A stretch of DNA of 64,000 bases from Lodderomyces elongisporus (Eukaryota; Ascomycota; Pichiomycetes; Serinales; Debaryomycetaceae): contig NC_083673.1 in the NCBI RefSeq assembly GCF_030384665.1, forward strand, positions 248,001-312,000. The letters are read 5' to 3'. Below are positions 11,701-20,879 of this stretch, piece by piece (within the stretch, counting starts at the first letter, position 1; every line of letters starts with the position of its first letter). The position numbers and the translations under genes were made by a program. The notes below the pieces were generated by a model, which was not told the DNA's origin, did not search any database, and saw only the letters and a list, made by a program, of their open reading frames with translations.

Positions 11701-13808
11701 ATATTTGCAATCGGGATCTTCACCAATACTTCGCCACTCAAATTAGCATTATTGAGCTGGAAGATGGTCTTTGTCAAGTTGCTGCACCACTGTCTGGCCG
11801 AGTACAAATTGTCGCATTGAAATCGATAAGTCTTTTTCCGAGTAACCAATTTGATCCAGACATTTGTACTTTTAACCTCAACGCTATCTTCAGTAGCACC
11901 AACATCTTCATCTAACATTTTTCTCAATTCGGAAGCAGTATCGGTAACAGAAGGAGGAGAGTTAAGACCCGAGGAGGCAACATTCGCGCTCCTCGAACCC
12001 GGTGTGGTTAATTGCGCTTCCCTATACTTTTCCTTATCTGCAATTTCTGCATAAAGACAAGTTCTCATATCAATAACTGTGATTGGAAAATACAAGTCTG
12101 TCGAAGAGCTGTAAATAGACATTGTCTCCGGTCGCAAGATGGTCCAGTATTTGTGCGTGACAGGTGTTACAAATGTCGTATCCCCTAATTTCCCAGTTTT
12201 CATTCCCAAGTTGCCTTTCATTATGATGTTGGAAGAATCTTCCATATTGTTTACTTCCGCAGTAGCATCGATGGTATACCGCTTTGGTAAAAAAGCAAAG
12301 TATAGTAACGCATCCTTGGTGAGATACATATGACCTTGTAACAAGACATCTTTCACCAACCATGAGCTATAGTTTCCATAAAAGATGTCATCATCTTTCA
12401 AATGGAATGTTCGTTGAAGTTTCTCTGCAATTAAAAAACGTAGTCGTTTCTTGGATTCTGTGAGTTTGTTGTTATTTTTCTGATGATCTTCTTGATCAGT
12501 ATGTGGCTGCCGCACCTTGATTAACACGCCTTCTCGAATTGAATGTGGGTCAAGATTTTGTATAACAGATTTCTGTAGCGAAGTGAGGTTTTCCTCACTT
12601 GGAATCTGTTCATCACCATCTAGTATTTGCTTTTCAACGCGATTGTGAGCTTCATCATCAATTCTATGTTTTTCAATTTTTATTTCTTTTTCGCTATTCT
12701 CTTTTTCACTTTTCTCTTTTTCACTTTTCTCATTCACTTTCGATTCAGAAAAATCACTATCAATAGTGGAGTATGAAGTAATATTTGAGATAACAGAGGT
12801 AGACGTAGTTTTTGATGCGTTTTCGTTGCTTAAAGTTTTCGTCGGTGATGTTGATAACGATGATGATGTTGCTGCTGCTGCTTCTGTTGTGGCTGTTGCT
12901 GTTTTAGTTGAATTAGCTCCGGTTGTGGCGGCTCTTTTACTTGACGTAGGTGTGGGATGAGGTGAATCAGACGGCAGTGTTTGTATCAATGACGTTTTAG
13001 AATGGGATGGCGTTAATCTTTTAGCAAGAAACTTCTCTTCTTCTTCTTCTTCTTCTTCTTCATCTTCACCATCCTCATCAGCATCATCCCCAGATGTCAT
13101 TTCGTCATCAGTAGTCGTGTTTGATCCTTTCCCACCTTGTTCTTGCTCTTGTTCTTCTTTTCGTTTTAGCTGTGCATATACGGGGTGCGCTTTATGTTCA
13201 TAATCAGATCCGCTTCGCTTATGACTTACTGGCAGTGTTATACTATCCGGTTTCATATCATCCCACTTTTCACGCAATTTGCGCAAATTTGGATGCTTGT
13301 GCTCCTCCAGGTTATCGTGGCTCAAGTCTTCATTTTTTTTGCCTTGCAAGAAATCCTCAAAGTTAAGTTTTCGCAAGTTGTTTAACGAGCCAAACCCTGA
13401 ACATAGCGAAGTATTGTTAATGAAAGAAGAAAAGAAATCTGCTCCGCTTGCATCTCCACATGGTCTAGCAGTATCTTCTTCGTCGTCTGTGCTGCTTCGT
13501 TTAGTCAGTGGTTCAGATCTAGCTTCTTGCACGGGAGTCGCTGCTCTGTCATTGTCTTGCTTACTCTTTTGATTTATACTTTGTCCATCGTGAGTATTAT
13601 GTTCTTTCTCTTCGTGTCTGTGCTGCTGTTGCTGCTGCTGTTGTTCTTCTTCTTCACTATTATTGTGCACAATTGTATCATCATTATGGTCTCTCTCATC
13701 TTCTGTTGCATCTTCATCTTCGCTAACCACAGTTGAGCCGCTTAGGTGGCCGAGAATGCTGTGTACTGGGCTTAGGAAATTCAGGTGGACTTTATCACGC
13801 AATGGCAT
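8706..13808 (-). CDS. ATG26: UDP-glucose:sterol 3-beta-glucosyltransferase, GRAM-PH-GRAM-GT type
   Basis: The product adds glucose from UDP-glucose to the 3-OH of ergosterol on membranes. The ORF encodes 1700 residues, longer than S. cerevisiae Atg26/Ugt51 (about 1200). Residues 1-440 are disordered and acidic with poly-Gln, poly-Glu and Ser/Thr/Ala runs. A first GRAM region is near 455-520, a split PH domain near 540-700 (HKYWTILR at its centre), a second GRAM near 1000-1090, and the glycosyltransferase begins near 1185 (LLTIGSRGDVQPYIALG). The nucleotide-sugar motif HHGGSGTTGATL is near 1518. The tail after about 1640 is an Asp/Glu-rich repeat (VDEVDEVDAVDAED) that I do not know from the family. 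A C13 tract sits 15 bp upstream of the ATG on the coding strand. Confidence 0.95.
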   Translation of the reverse strand: MPLRDKVHLNFLSPVHSILGHLSGSTVVSEDEDATEDERDHNDDTIVHNNSEEEEQQQQQQQHRHEEKEHNTHDGQSINQKSKQDNDRAATPVQEARSEPLTKRSSTDDEEDTARPCGDASGADFFSSFINNTSLCSGFGSLNNLRKLNFEDFLQGKKNEDLSHDNLEEHKHPNLRKLREKWDDMKPDSITLPVSHKRSGSDYEHKAHPVYAQLKRKEEQEQEQGGKGSNTTTDDEMTSGDDADEDGEDEEEEEEEEEKFLAKRLTPSHSKTSLIQTLPSDSPHPTPTSSKRAATTGANSTKTATATTEAAAATSSSLSTSPTKTLSNENASKTTSTSVISNITSYSTIDSDFSESKVNEKSEKEKSEKENSEKEIKIEKHRIDDEAHNRVEKQILDGDEQIPSEENLTSLQKSVIQNLDPHSIREGVLIKVRQPHTDQEDHQKNNNKLTESKKRLRFLIAEKLQRTFHLKDDDIFYGNYSSWLVKDVLLQGHMYLTKDALLYFAFLPKRYTIDATAEVNNMEDSSNIIMKGNLGMKTGKLGDTTFVTPVTHKYWTILRPETMSIYSSSTDLYFPITVIDMRTCLYAEIADKEKYREAQLTTPGSRSANVASSGLNSPPSVTDTASELRKMLDEDVGATEDSVEVKSTNVWIKLVTRKKTYRFQCDNLYSARQWCSNLTKTIFQLNNANLSGEVLVKIPIANIVDFRKKTLFDEVDDDDIDPESNDIPLSLSIKYHTNHVVEKRKRDKIKDKLKNENDDVAEIFFLFPKNGTELFNAFDKIMQRPTSSNRNESETSSKIFASLKRDKVELDTSISTLTPSSNFLVKAVIESNMPEPTPRTSEESALKRLGKSIARPRAFTKTSNTQNSIDLVTTDSLSDSSQLSLPIALSEKSLKKLEITFETTMKDFKDATKRYEDKGQLLAAIDDIPLPSNEQNIDEKRNHSRLRKQIKSFSTVGAKLSANPLHYRIKDKYFVQSEHEREVASKNFQKHFSLFNSQLVSSYYCHVLRTLPVYGKLYVSDHEVCFRSLLPGVSTTMIIPMLDIAEITSDDTKLSYAGATIIVQGVDEMTIEFSSSKSRDDFRETCLEILAKLHENEGFRPQPHQWGSNYNIELAKTRMEYTDSERRRLDKDTHDDKRELHLAKQRVALSRIKMFEDRLNAASGLEVPIVLEDSPFFKTEMRPSTSYNITLLTIGSRGDVQPYIALGKGLQKEGHKVTIATHSEFKEWIEKYHIGFREIAGDPGELMSFMVGHSAMSVSFLKDAQAKFKDWIKQLLSSSWKACQGADILIESPSAMAGIHIAEALAIPYFRAFTMPWTRTRAYPQAFFVPEQKKGGSYNYLTHVIFENIFWKGTQGQINRWRVNELDLPKTNLFRLQQTKVPFLYNVSPSVMPPATDFPSWVKVTGYWFLDEGGSDYEPPKELLEFMDQAVADDKKIVYIGFGSIVVDDSASLTKAIVDAVIDADVRCILNKGWSDRMGNKDKNKIEVELPPEVYSSGSIPHDWLFPKVDAAVHHGGSGTTGATLKAGCPSIIKPFFGDQFFYATRIEDMGVGIALRKLTKKSLASALVQVTEDLRIVEKAKKVSLQINHEFGVLAAIESIYTELEYSRNLIAAKDIHNENYKRHHPDFKAQSEPATDSEEESEYGSDKDDDDDTDEEEGEVDEVDEVDAVDAEDADDYKEAREEADETTDDEVHHKKRG

Positions 13809-14840
13809 TCTTAAGTAAGGAGTGGGGGGGGGGGGGAGAAAACTAATGAAAATTGATGAAAACTGAGGTGGAATGGATTGGGTAAAAGCAAAAAAAGTAG
13901 AGACTAAATTGAAAAGGAAAAAGACAAAAGTAACAAAAAAAAGCTGAAACCCACTTGATATATGTTTTTGCTGTTTTATTAGAACTCTGGTTGGTATTAA
14001 TATAAATTATTTGCCTTTCTGATTAATTTTTGGATCCTCACTTTCGGTTGCTGATGATGTAAAGTACGGGGAACTATTTATTTCTTAATTTTTAATTTTT
14101 AATTTTTAAATTTTAAATTTTTTTTCTTTTCTTTTTTTTTGGTCGTTTTTCCTTTTTGTGCTTTGAACTAGGAACGTTAATTGTAAATAATTATATCAAG
14201 TTTGTCAAATACTTTTGTACAACTTATAAACAAAGCAAAAGAAAAATATATATATATAATACTCTCTTCAATGTATTGGAAAGTGAGAGATTGCAAGAAA
14301 GGAAGTGATAGGAAAAGAAGACTATCGAAAAAAAAATGGAGAGAGTTGACTTTAATTTCTTTAATTTAGATTCGGAGAGAAAGAGGGTCATTTCTTCGCT
14401 CATAAGGTTAAACCGGGGCAGCCGAGGCTTAATTTTCTAGAGCCGTAGAACCACAACAGTACTTATGCTGAATACGAGGCTTATTGGAGCAAGGTTCATA
14501 GACCTTCTAATTGACATCTGCGGACTTGTTCTTTTTTTTTTCGGTACTTTTTTTCTTTCTCGGTCCCTTCTTTTTGTTCTTTACTTCTTTTATTTATTCT
14601 CGGTTTTATTCATATTGTTCCCTGTCTCTTACGATTGCTCTCAATTGTAGCTTACAAGCTTTTAATTACCTAGGTTTTTTCAGATTATTTTTCATTTTAT
14701 AATAGATATGACAAAAGAAAAAAAGATAGAAGCTTAAAGAGCAATAGAGCATCAAGGACATAATGCCCCAGAACTGTGCCAAAGCCAAGCAAATGCGAAA
14801 GCAAAAGGGACCAAAAATTTACCCCACAATAGAATGAAAA

Positions 14841-14875
<35 letters not shown>

Positions 14876-15542
14876 ACCTCTTTGAAAAGATATGAGGGCC
14901 AGAGAAATAATAATCAAAAAAAAGTCTAATTTGAAAACTTTATATAAGAATCAATGTCGTAAGAACAACAATGATAAAAAAAATAGAGTGGTCGAAGAGG
15001 GTTGTTGTAAAAGCGTCTTTATTATTTCCTCTTCGTTGCGTTCATAATTATAAAAGAATGTAACATTGCGCATATGCGGACATAAAGCAGGCGGATTGCA
15101 AAATATATTGAAACTGTCACTGTATCTCCGACGCCCCACCCTCGTTTGCTTCTTTTTATACATAAAAAAATGACGTACAAAAACGGTTGACATGCAGATT
15201 ATCACCAACAACAGAGCAGTAAAAGTTTGATGGCCATACTTTCAACTACTCTTCAATCACCACTAATTAAATCCTTTACCACCACCACCACCACCACCAT
15301 TAATAATTGTTCAACCAATAACTGGTATTAACAAAGAGCAGTTTCAGATTTGTTGCCTCTTTAATTAATTGACTCATGTATTTATTAATTCATTTATTTG
15401 TATCTATTTTGTTGTTTTCTATTTACATAGGATATTCTTTAGTCTTTTTTTTCTTTTTTTATTTTTTTATTTTTTCACATTCATTCACATTACAATATGC
15501 TATGTATAAGATCTATATTTCCAATTCCGGATAATGCATAAA
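13809..15542. other. Intergenic: ATG26 promoter and MDL1 3' region
   Basis: The 1.7-kb region holds A/T homopolymers, a (CAACAG)n-like stretch near 14843-14875 and a (CCA)n run near 15277-15300. A less repetitive segment at about 14395-14520 has no coding or RNA signature that I recognise. Confidence 0.65.
13824..13836. repeat. G13 homopolymer in the ATG26 5' leader
   Basis: Thirteen consecutive G on the plus strand (C13 on the coding strand), ending 15 bp upstream of the ATG26 start codon, so probably inside the mRNA leader. Confidence 0.9.
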
Positions 15543-17765
15543 CTATTCAAGCTCATTTTTCTTCAACAACTTGTTAAACTGACTTTTTGGATCGTTGTTC
15601 AAGTCCACAAACCGTCCATCCTCAACGATGTTTCCATTTTGGTCCAAAACAATCACTCTATCACTATTCTTAATCGTAGTCAATCTGTGCGCAATGGAGA
15701 TGATGGTGATACCATGTTCTCTGTTCAAACGCAATAAACTCTTCAATACCTCTTCTTCACTGGATGAATCCAATGCCGAAGTCGCCTCGTCCAATATTAA
15801 AACTTGCGGCTTCTTGATCAATGTTCTTGCCAAAGAAAGCCTTTGCTTTTGTCCTCCGCTTAGTTGCGTCTTGTTGGCTGCTCCAATTCTAGTTTCCAAT
15901 CCTTCAGGCAAGTGGCGTATAAATGAGTCAGCATGACTAAGACGCAAAGCCTCTTGTATTTCTTCTTCTGTGGCATCTGCTTTACCAAAAATAACATTCT
16001 CTCTAATAGTGCCACTAAAAAGAAGCGGTTCCTGCTGAACAAACCCAATTTGATCACGGTAATGGTTCAAATTCAAATCTTTGATGTGCGTCTCCTTGTC
16101 TTTAGTGCCAAACGTGATTGCACCGGACTCTGGATCGTAGAATCTCAAAAGCAACTCGCTTACAGTGGATTTGCCACTACCAGATGGACCCACAATACAT
16201 ACGTTTTCCCCTTCTTTGATGCAAAGATTGAAGTTCTCAAATATAGTATCTGGTCTTGAAGGATACGAGAACTTGATGTTTTTAAAGGTAATGTCACCGC
16301 CAAGCTTATGGTTTTCACCTTTATTGTTGTGGATATTTGGCTTGTACTCAACCAACTCAAAGATCCTCTCAGCGGCACCAATACCTTTCATCAACTCTGT
16401 ATAGAAGTTGCTTAATCCAAATACCGAGCTTCCCGTGTATATAGCATACATCATGAAACTCGACAAGTCACCAATAGACAACTCGCCCATTCCTATAAGT
16501 TTAGTGCCTATTATTAATAATCCAATGATGGTAATATTGCCAAGTATACCATTCACTGAATAATAAAGCCCTGATAGTTTACCTTCACGCATGGAACTAT
16601 CATATATCTGCTTAATCTCGTTGCTATACAAGTGCACTATTGCTTGTTGTTGAGCAAAGGATTGAATAACCTTGACACCATTCAATCTTTCCTCAGTGAC
16701 CTTAGTTAGCTCACCAATATTCTCCTGAATCAATCTCGACAATGCCTTAATTTTTCTACCATAAAAAAATGACATGACAATTAATGGCGGAAACATCATA
16801 CTCATGCATAAAGTAAGTTTCCAAGAAACAAAACACATCATACCAAATCCAACAGCACCATTGATGATACTTCGCATACCATCACTTATGTTACCGCTCA
16901 ATGTCTTTGATATAATTTGGGTATCATTAGCTATTCGTGAGATTAAATCACCGGTTTTCATTCCTGTTCCTGTAGGACCAATATCAAAGAAATATGCATC
17001 CTGAGCAAGGATCTTGGCGAATAATCTTGATCTTAATCTTGCTATTAACTTCTCTGCCACGTTTCGCAACAAATAAACACGACCAAAGTTTGCCACACCT
17101 CCCACAAGAAACAATACCGTAATTGATGTGTAGAACTGGGGCTTGGTAAGACCAAAGAGTAAATTCTTTACTTTATCCTGTACTTGAGAATCTTCATTCT
17201 CGTCTTTTTCTTCCTCCCCTTCTTCTTCCTCCTTGTTTTGAAATTTCGCAAGGTCGATAATTCTTCCAATCACTAAGGGCAAAGACATTGACGCTATGGA
17301 TGTCACGGCAAGACATGCAAGTGCAAAGCCAAGAATCCTCGACTCCGGCCTTGCTAGGTTTAAGAGCTTAATGATTTCATTAAATAGATTTGACTTGGGT
17401 TTGGCATTAGATTCCAGTTCATTACCCGATTCACTGCCCGATTCGCTGCCTGATGCATTGCCCGATTCGCTACCTCGACTTTCTTGTATTGTACTTGTGC
17501 TTGAGATTGTGTTTGGTTTATTACTGGGTGCTGTTGAATTTGATCTAATAATGGTGACTTGTTGTTGTGCTTGTCGAATACGTCGAACATGTTGGGACAC
17601 AAGCGGCTTTAATGTGGAGCAATTTAGTTGATGCTGATAGTAGTCGTAATAACGATGATGATGGTAGGACCTACAGAACGAAAGCAAGCCTCGTTGAGTA
17701 AATGAGCGACTGTTTAAGTTTCTCGGTAGCAACAACATTGTTGTTCGATTCGACCTTCCAATCAT
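15543..17765 (-). CDS. MDL1: Mitochondrial inner-membrane ABC half-transporter, Mdl1 type
   Basis: The 740-residue protein has a basic, Ser/Arg-rich N-terminus with few acidic residues (a likely mitochondrial presequence), a Ser/Gly/Glu low-complexity linker near 90-125, a six-helix ABC transmembrane domain (about 145-460) and one nucleotide-binding domain (about 490-735). Walker A GPSGSGKST is near 528, the Q-loop FVQQEPLLFSG near 570, the signature LSGGQKQR near 636 and Walker B LILDEATSALD near 656, followed by the H-loop SIAHR. Mdl1 homodimers export peptides made by i-AAA/m-AAA proteolysis from the matrix in budding yeast. Mdl2 is the main alternative; the overall length and the SMSLPLVIG segment favour Mdl1. 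An acidic Glu-rich insert lies in the first matrix/intermembrane loop (about 177-200). Confidence 0.9.
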   Translation of the reverse strand: MIGRSNRTTMLLLPRNLNSRSFTQRGLLSFCRSYHHHRYYDYYQHQLNCSTLKPLVSQHVRRIRQAQQQVTIIRSNSTAPSNKPNTISSTSTIQESRGSESGNASGSESGSESGNELESNAKPKSNLFNEIIKLLNLARPESRILGFALACLAVTSIASMSLPLVIGRIIDLAKFQNKEEEEGEEEKDENEDSQVQDKVKNLLFGLTKPQFYTSITVLFLVGGVANFGRVYLLRNVAEKLIARLRSRLFAKILAQDAYFFDIGPTGTGMKTGDLISRIANDTQIISKTLSGNISDGMRSIINGAVGFGMMCFVSWKLTLCMSMMFPPLIVMSFFYGRKIKALSRLIQENIGELTKVTEERLNGVKVIQSFAQQQAIVHLYSNEIKQIYDSSMREGKLSGLYYSVNGILGNITIIGLLIIGTKLIGMGELSIGDLSSFMMYAIYTGSSVFGLSNFYTELMKGIGAAERIFELVEYKPNIHNNKGENHKLGGDITFKNIKFSYPSRPDTIFENFNLCIKEGENVCIVGPSGSGKSTVSELLLRFYDPESGAITFGTKDKETHIKDLNLNHYRDQIGFVQQEPLLFSGTIRENVIFGKADATEEEIQEALRLSHADSFIRHLPEGLETRIGAANKTQLSGGQKQRLSLARTLIKKPQVLILDEATSALDSSSEEEVLKSLLRLNREHGITIISIAHRLTTIKNSDRVIVLDQNGNIVEDGRFVDLNNDPKSQFNKLLKKNELE

Positions 17766-18117
17766 CTTTGTTTAATGATACGGAGAATGAATTTTGTTAA
17801 ATCTGATGCTTGGTATATATTTGTGATTAAATTGGTCCTCAGAAAAGTGCGAGAGAAGAAAAAAAAAAAAAAAAAATTGTGTATATTCCAATTTCTTTGT
17901 CATAAGCGCGAATCTCGTACAATGGAGCACAAAGCTTGACTTGAAGATCCACTTTTGTTGGGGTCATTTGAAAGACGTTGAAGTTCGAAGTTGGGTTTCA
18001 TATCTACTACATTTCTTAAAAGAAGGACATCACAAAGATACAAATATTATACATAAATATATGTATGTATACGTAACTATATGTATATGAATTGAAATCA
18101 TTAGTGTTTTCTTAACT
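17766..18117. other. Intergenic between F-box gene and MDL1
   Basis: 352 bp holding the MDL1 promoter and the F-box gene 3' end. It includes an A20-like tract near 17857-17876 and AT-rich ATGTATA repeats near 18055-18090. No gene seen. Confidence 0.6.
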
Positions 18118-19140
18118 TTAAACAACAACTACAAATGAACCTTCTTTGGCTATTTTGAAGAATTTATGAACATCCGACGTAGGTAAATATGTGCCCTTCA
18201 TCTCCAATATGAATCCTGGCAGGCAAGTTTTAAACATCGATGGGCTAATCACACTCAATTTAGTGTGGTTCATAGACCACTTTCGTAAATTAGGTATAAG
18301 TTTACCAACCTCGCAAGGTTCAACAATCTCTACGTCATTTTGATCCATATCTAAGATCCTCAAACTCTGTGGTAGATTGCTTATGAAATCCTTGGAGACA
18401 TACGAAATCATATTGTTGCGCAAGTTGAGTGTTGTCAATGTATCGGGGAATTTTTTCAGCATACCCCATACATCCAAGTATTGTTCATAATTACTTTTTA
18501 AAAGGTTCCCCAGTAAATCCAATACCTCTAGCGATTTAAATTGTTTGAATAACTGAGACCATTGTGCTACATATAGACTTCCAATCTCACTCGATTTGAT
18601 GGTTAGGTTTCTTATCTTGTGCACTAATGAGCAGCTGCTAAGTTCGAGAATCAATTTGACAATAATTGATTTTAATGAATCAGGGTTCTCCATAAACACC
18701 AAGTGGGCATCGATATGGATATGAATATTGAGTATCCTCTTAAAATACCGCCGCGTGCTCTCGTTACCAGAGTCAATAAGTGAATGTAGTCTGCTCAAGT
18801 CATGAAGAAATCTTTGATACTCATTATGTTGTCGTGTGAATCTAAACTCAATCACGGTGGGCCTGATTTTTTGGAAAAGCAAGTTTTCAAAACTATCCAG
18901 ATTGAGTAACTTGTCTTCGAATGAGTCGATGGTGAGCTCGTAATCATGGGCAAATTGTAGTCTTGGCTGTTCATTGATAATTATCAAGGTCCCACCAAAT
19001 AGACGTTCAAATAGTAGACGCAAGATTGGCTGGGCTGATGGTAGCAGCCTATATTCTTCAATCAACTTGTGGATCTCGTTATTGTCCAAATACCGTAGTA
19101 TTCTGAGAACTATTTCGTTAGGAAGCTTGAGAATGGTCAT
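18118..19140 (-). CDS. F-box/leucine-rich-repeat-like protein
   Basis: The 340-residue protein opens with a short F-box-like segment (LPNEIVLRILRYLD, residues 6-19) and has leucine-rich-repeat-like units in the second half: LEVLDLLGN, LTTLNLRNNMISY, LRILDMDQNDVE and LRKWSMNHTKLS (about 205-300). F-box proteins with LRRs usually act as substrate receptors of SCF (Skp1-cullin-F-box) ubiquitin ligases. The substrate is unknown and I cannot name an S. cerevisiae orthologue. It could belong to a lineage-specific family of fungal F-box/LRR proteins. The start is the first ATG, directly before the F-box. It is transcribed tandem with HAP3 and MDL1. Confidence 0.7.
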   Translation of the reverse strand: MTILKLPNEIVLRILRYLDNNEIHKLIEEYRLLPSAQPILRLLFERLFGGTLIIINEQPRLQFAHDYELTIDSFEDKLLNLDSFENLLFQKIRPTVIEFRFTRQHNEYQRFLHDLSRLHSLIDSGNESTRRYFKRILNIHIHIDAHLVFMENPDSLKSIIVKLILELSSCSLVHKIRNLTIKSSEIGSLYVAQWSQLFKQFKSLEVLDLLGNLLKSNYEQYLDVWGMLKKFPDTLTTLNLRNNMISYVSKDFISNLPQSLRILDMDQNDVEIVEPCEVGKLIPNLRKWSMNHTKLSVISPSMFKTCLPGFILEMKGTYLPTSDVHKFFKIAKEGSFVVVV

Positions 19141-19798
19141 TAAAGTGATAACTGGAAGAGGCTAAATGAGGAAAAGAAAAAGATGAACAAAAAAAAAGAA
19201 GCTGCAAAAATTTAAAGAGACACAAGTAGAAGATAGAAGGAAGAAGAGAGGGAAGGAAGAGAAGAAAGGAGATATCTGCATTTCACATTTTTGATCTCTT
19301 TCAAGTATTTCTTATCAGCGGCTATATTTTCTAATTAAAAAAAAAAAGAAGAGAAAAAAAAAAAGAAAAAAAAATAGAAAGCAATAATTTATATGTATCC
19401 AGAAAAGTAAAAGCCGCACGTGCATGTGCATTTATGGTGATAAATCCGCCAGTATGATTGAGTTGCAATACTGGAGACATATTCAGTTTTCCAATGCTAT
19501 CACTTGATTTATGATTCAAAACATTCATTTTTCAGAATTCAGCTACTTTAAAGGTAAAGAAACAAAAGATAAAACAAAAAGAAGAAAAAAGAAAAAGCAA
19601 CAAAAAATTTCTATGAATCAGCATTAAGTACATGTGTCTCTTTGACTTTGCTTACATTTACTTATTTTAATTAATTTTGCTTCGACCTTGGACTTTTTGT
19701 TTTTGCCAATGCTCAAATGTTTCCATTTCAGAGTAAGTCTCTCTTTCCTTATTCCATTAACCTTTCAAAAATAATAACAAAAAGTAAAAAAAAAGGAA
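19141..19798. other. Intergenic between HAP3 3' end and F-box gene promoter
   Basis: 658 bp, purine-rich on the plus strand near the F-box gene start, with (A)n/(GAA)n tracts. A CACGTG core followed by CATGTG lies near 19416-19430, about 280 bp upstream of the F-box gene. No gene seen. Confidence 0.6.
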
Positions 19799-20879
19799 TC
19801 AATTAGAGGGAAACTGAGAAGATCCTTCGAGAAAAGGTGAGCTTTTCAATATCATCTCCACGCCATGTTCCAGCTGTCGAAAGTGTACTTGGGGGTCAGT
19901 TTCATGTCCAGAAAACTGCAGAACACCTTTGGACTCGTGGCTTTGGTCTGTTTGGTGAAATGATTGATTTGGTGTATTTTGGGTATTGGCATACATTAGT
20001 TGTTCGTATTCAAGATTGTAAGCGTCCTCCTCCTCCTCCTCCTCATCATCATCTTGAATATCTCCTTCCTCTACATACTCACCCTCCACTTCACTGTGGA
20101 TATTTCCAACTTTATACTCCTCAATATCATTATGTTCATCGTCGTAGTCATAATCCTGCATTTTTTTTGTACGTGTTTTTTTCCGTTTGGGTGGTTTCAG
20201 TAATGTTTGTTCTTGTTCGTACTACCAGAAGAAAAAACAAATAGAAGCAATAAGTTAGTCCACTCAGTTCATTTTAATAGAAAAAGATGGAAAAATGAGG
20301 AGAAGAAGAATCAAAAGTTTTTCTATTTCTATTTCTTTTCCTTTTTTTTTTTTTTTGATTGTTTTTGGAAAGCACATACCTGTCTATATTTCGCTAGATA
20401 AATCTTTAAGGTCTCTGAATAGTTTTCGAATCCAAGAGTATACATTGCCCATAGAACATCCTCTCCGTTTAATGTTTTGCGGTTCTCTCGCAAACAACGG
20501 TCTGACGCCTGGCTAGTAATGAACGATATAAACTCAGATACGCATTCTTGGATGCACTCTTTGGATTCTTTTGAAAGTTTTGCATGTGATGGCAATGCTG
20601 CTTTCATCACTCGACCGACTTTTTTGAAGAAGGATGTTAGTGTTCATTTGAGATCTTTTAATGATTTGTCTTTCCTTTCATTTCACTTTGTATTAATCCA
20701 GTTTTGATTTCGTTTCTTTATGTCTTCGTATTTTATTCTCTGTTTTCAATATTTGGGGGGGGGGGGGGCAAAGAATACGCACCATTTGCGATTGGTAAAA
20801 ACCGGTCCTGCTCTTTGATTTCATAGTCTGCATTGTGCCAGTTTTTGTCTACTGGCGAAGTTCCGCCGTAACTTGTCAT
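19799..20879 (-). CDS. HAP3: CCAAT-binding factor subunit Hap3/NF-YB (three exons)
   Basis: Exons are 20879-20783, 20618-20380 and 20221-19799, giving 252 residues. Exon 1 encodes MTSYGGTSP and [10 protein letters not shown]; exon 2 resumes with [17 protein letters not shown] and the rest of the NF-YB histone fold ([22 protein letters not shown], ending [10 protein letters not shown]). Both joins keep frame and fit the family exactly at the IANV junction. Exon 3 starts with a basic stretch [12 protein letters not shown] (likely nuclear localisation), then an acidic tail and a Gln/Ser-rich end. Hap3 dimerises with Hap5 and joins Hap2 to bind CCAAT, controlling respiration and iron genes. C. 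albicans has two Hap3 genes (HAP31, HAP32); which one this matches is not decided. If intron 2 is retained, translation continues 16 residues into a Lys-rich tail and stops. Confidence 0.93.
20222..20379 (-). other. HAP3 intron 2
   Basis: 158 nt with a perfect GTATGT donor, branch-point GACTAAC at about 20260-20254 and TAG acceptor. It falls between codons, directly after the end of the histone fold (KYRQ). It contains an A-rich run that encodes lysines if the intron is not removed. Confidence 0.88.
20619..20782 (-). other. HAP3 intron 1
   Basis: 164 nt. The donor is GTGCGT (non-consensus), the branch-point CTAAC is at 20640-20636 and the acceptor is AAAAAAG (AAG, less usual than YAG). The intron splits a Val codon (G/TC). 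A C14 tract (G14 on plus, 20755-20768) lies 14 nt inside the donor. Support is the exact restoration of the NF-YB motif across the join. Confidence 0.85.
20755..20768. repeat. G14 homopolymer inside HAP3 intron 1
   Basis: Fourteen G on the plus strand (C14 in the pre-mRNA), 14 nt downstream of the intron 1 donor. Length changes could alter splicing; this is inference. Confidence 0.9.
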
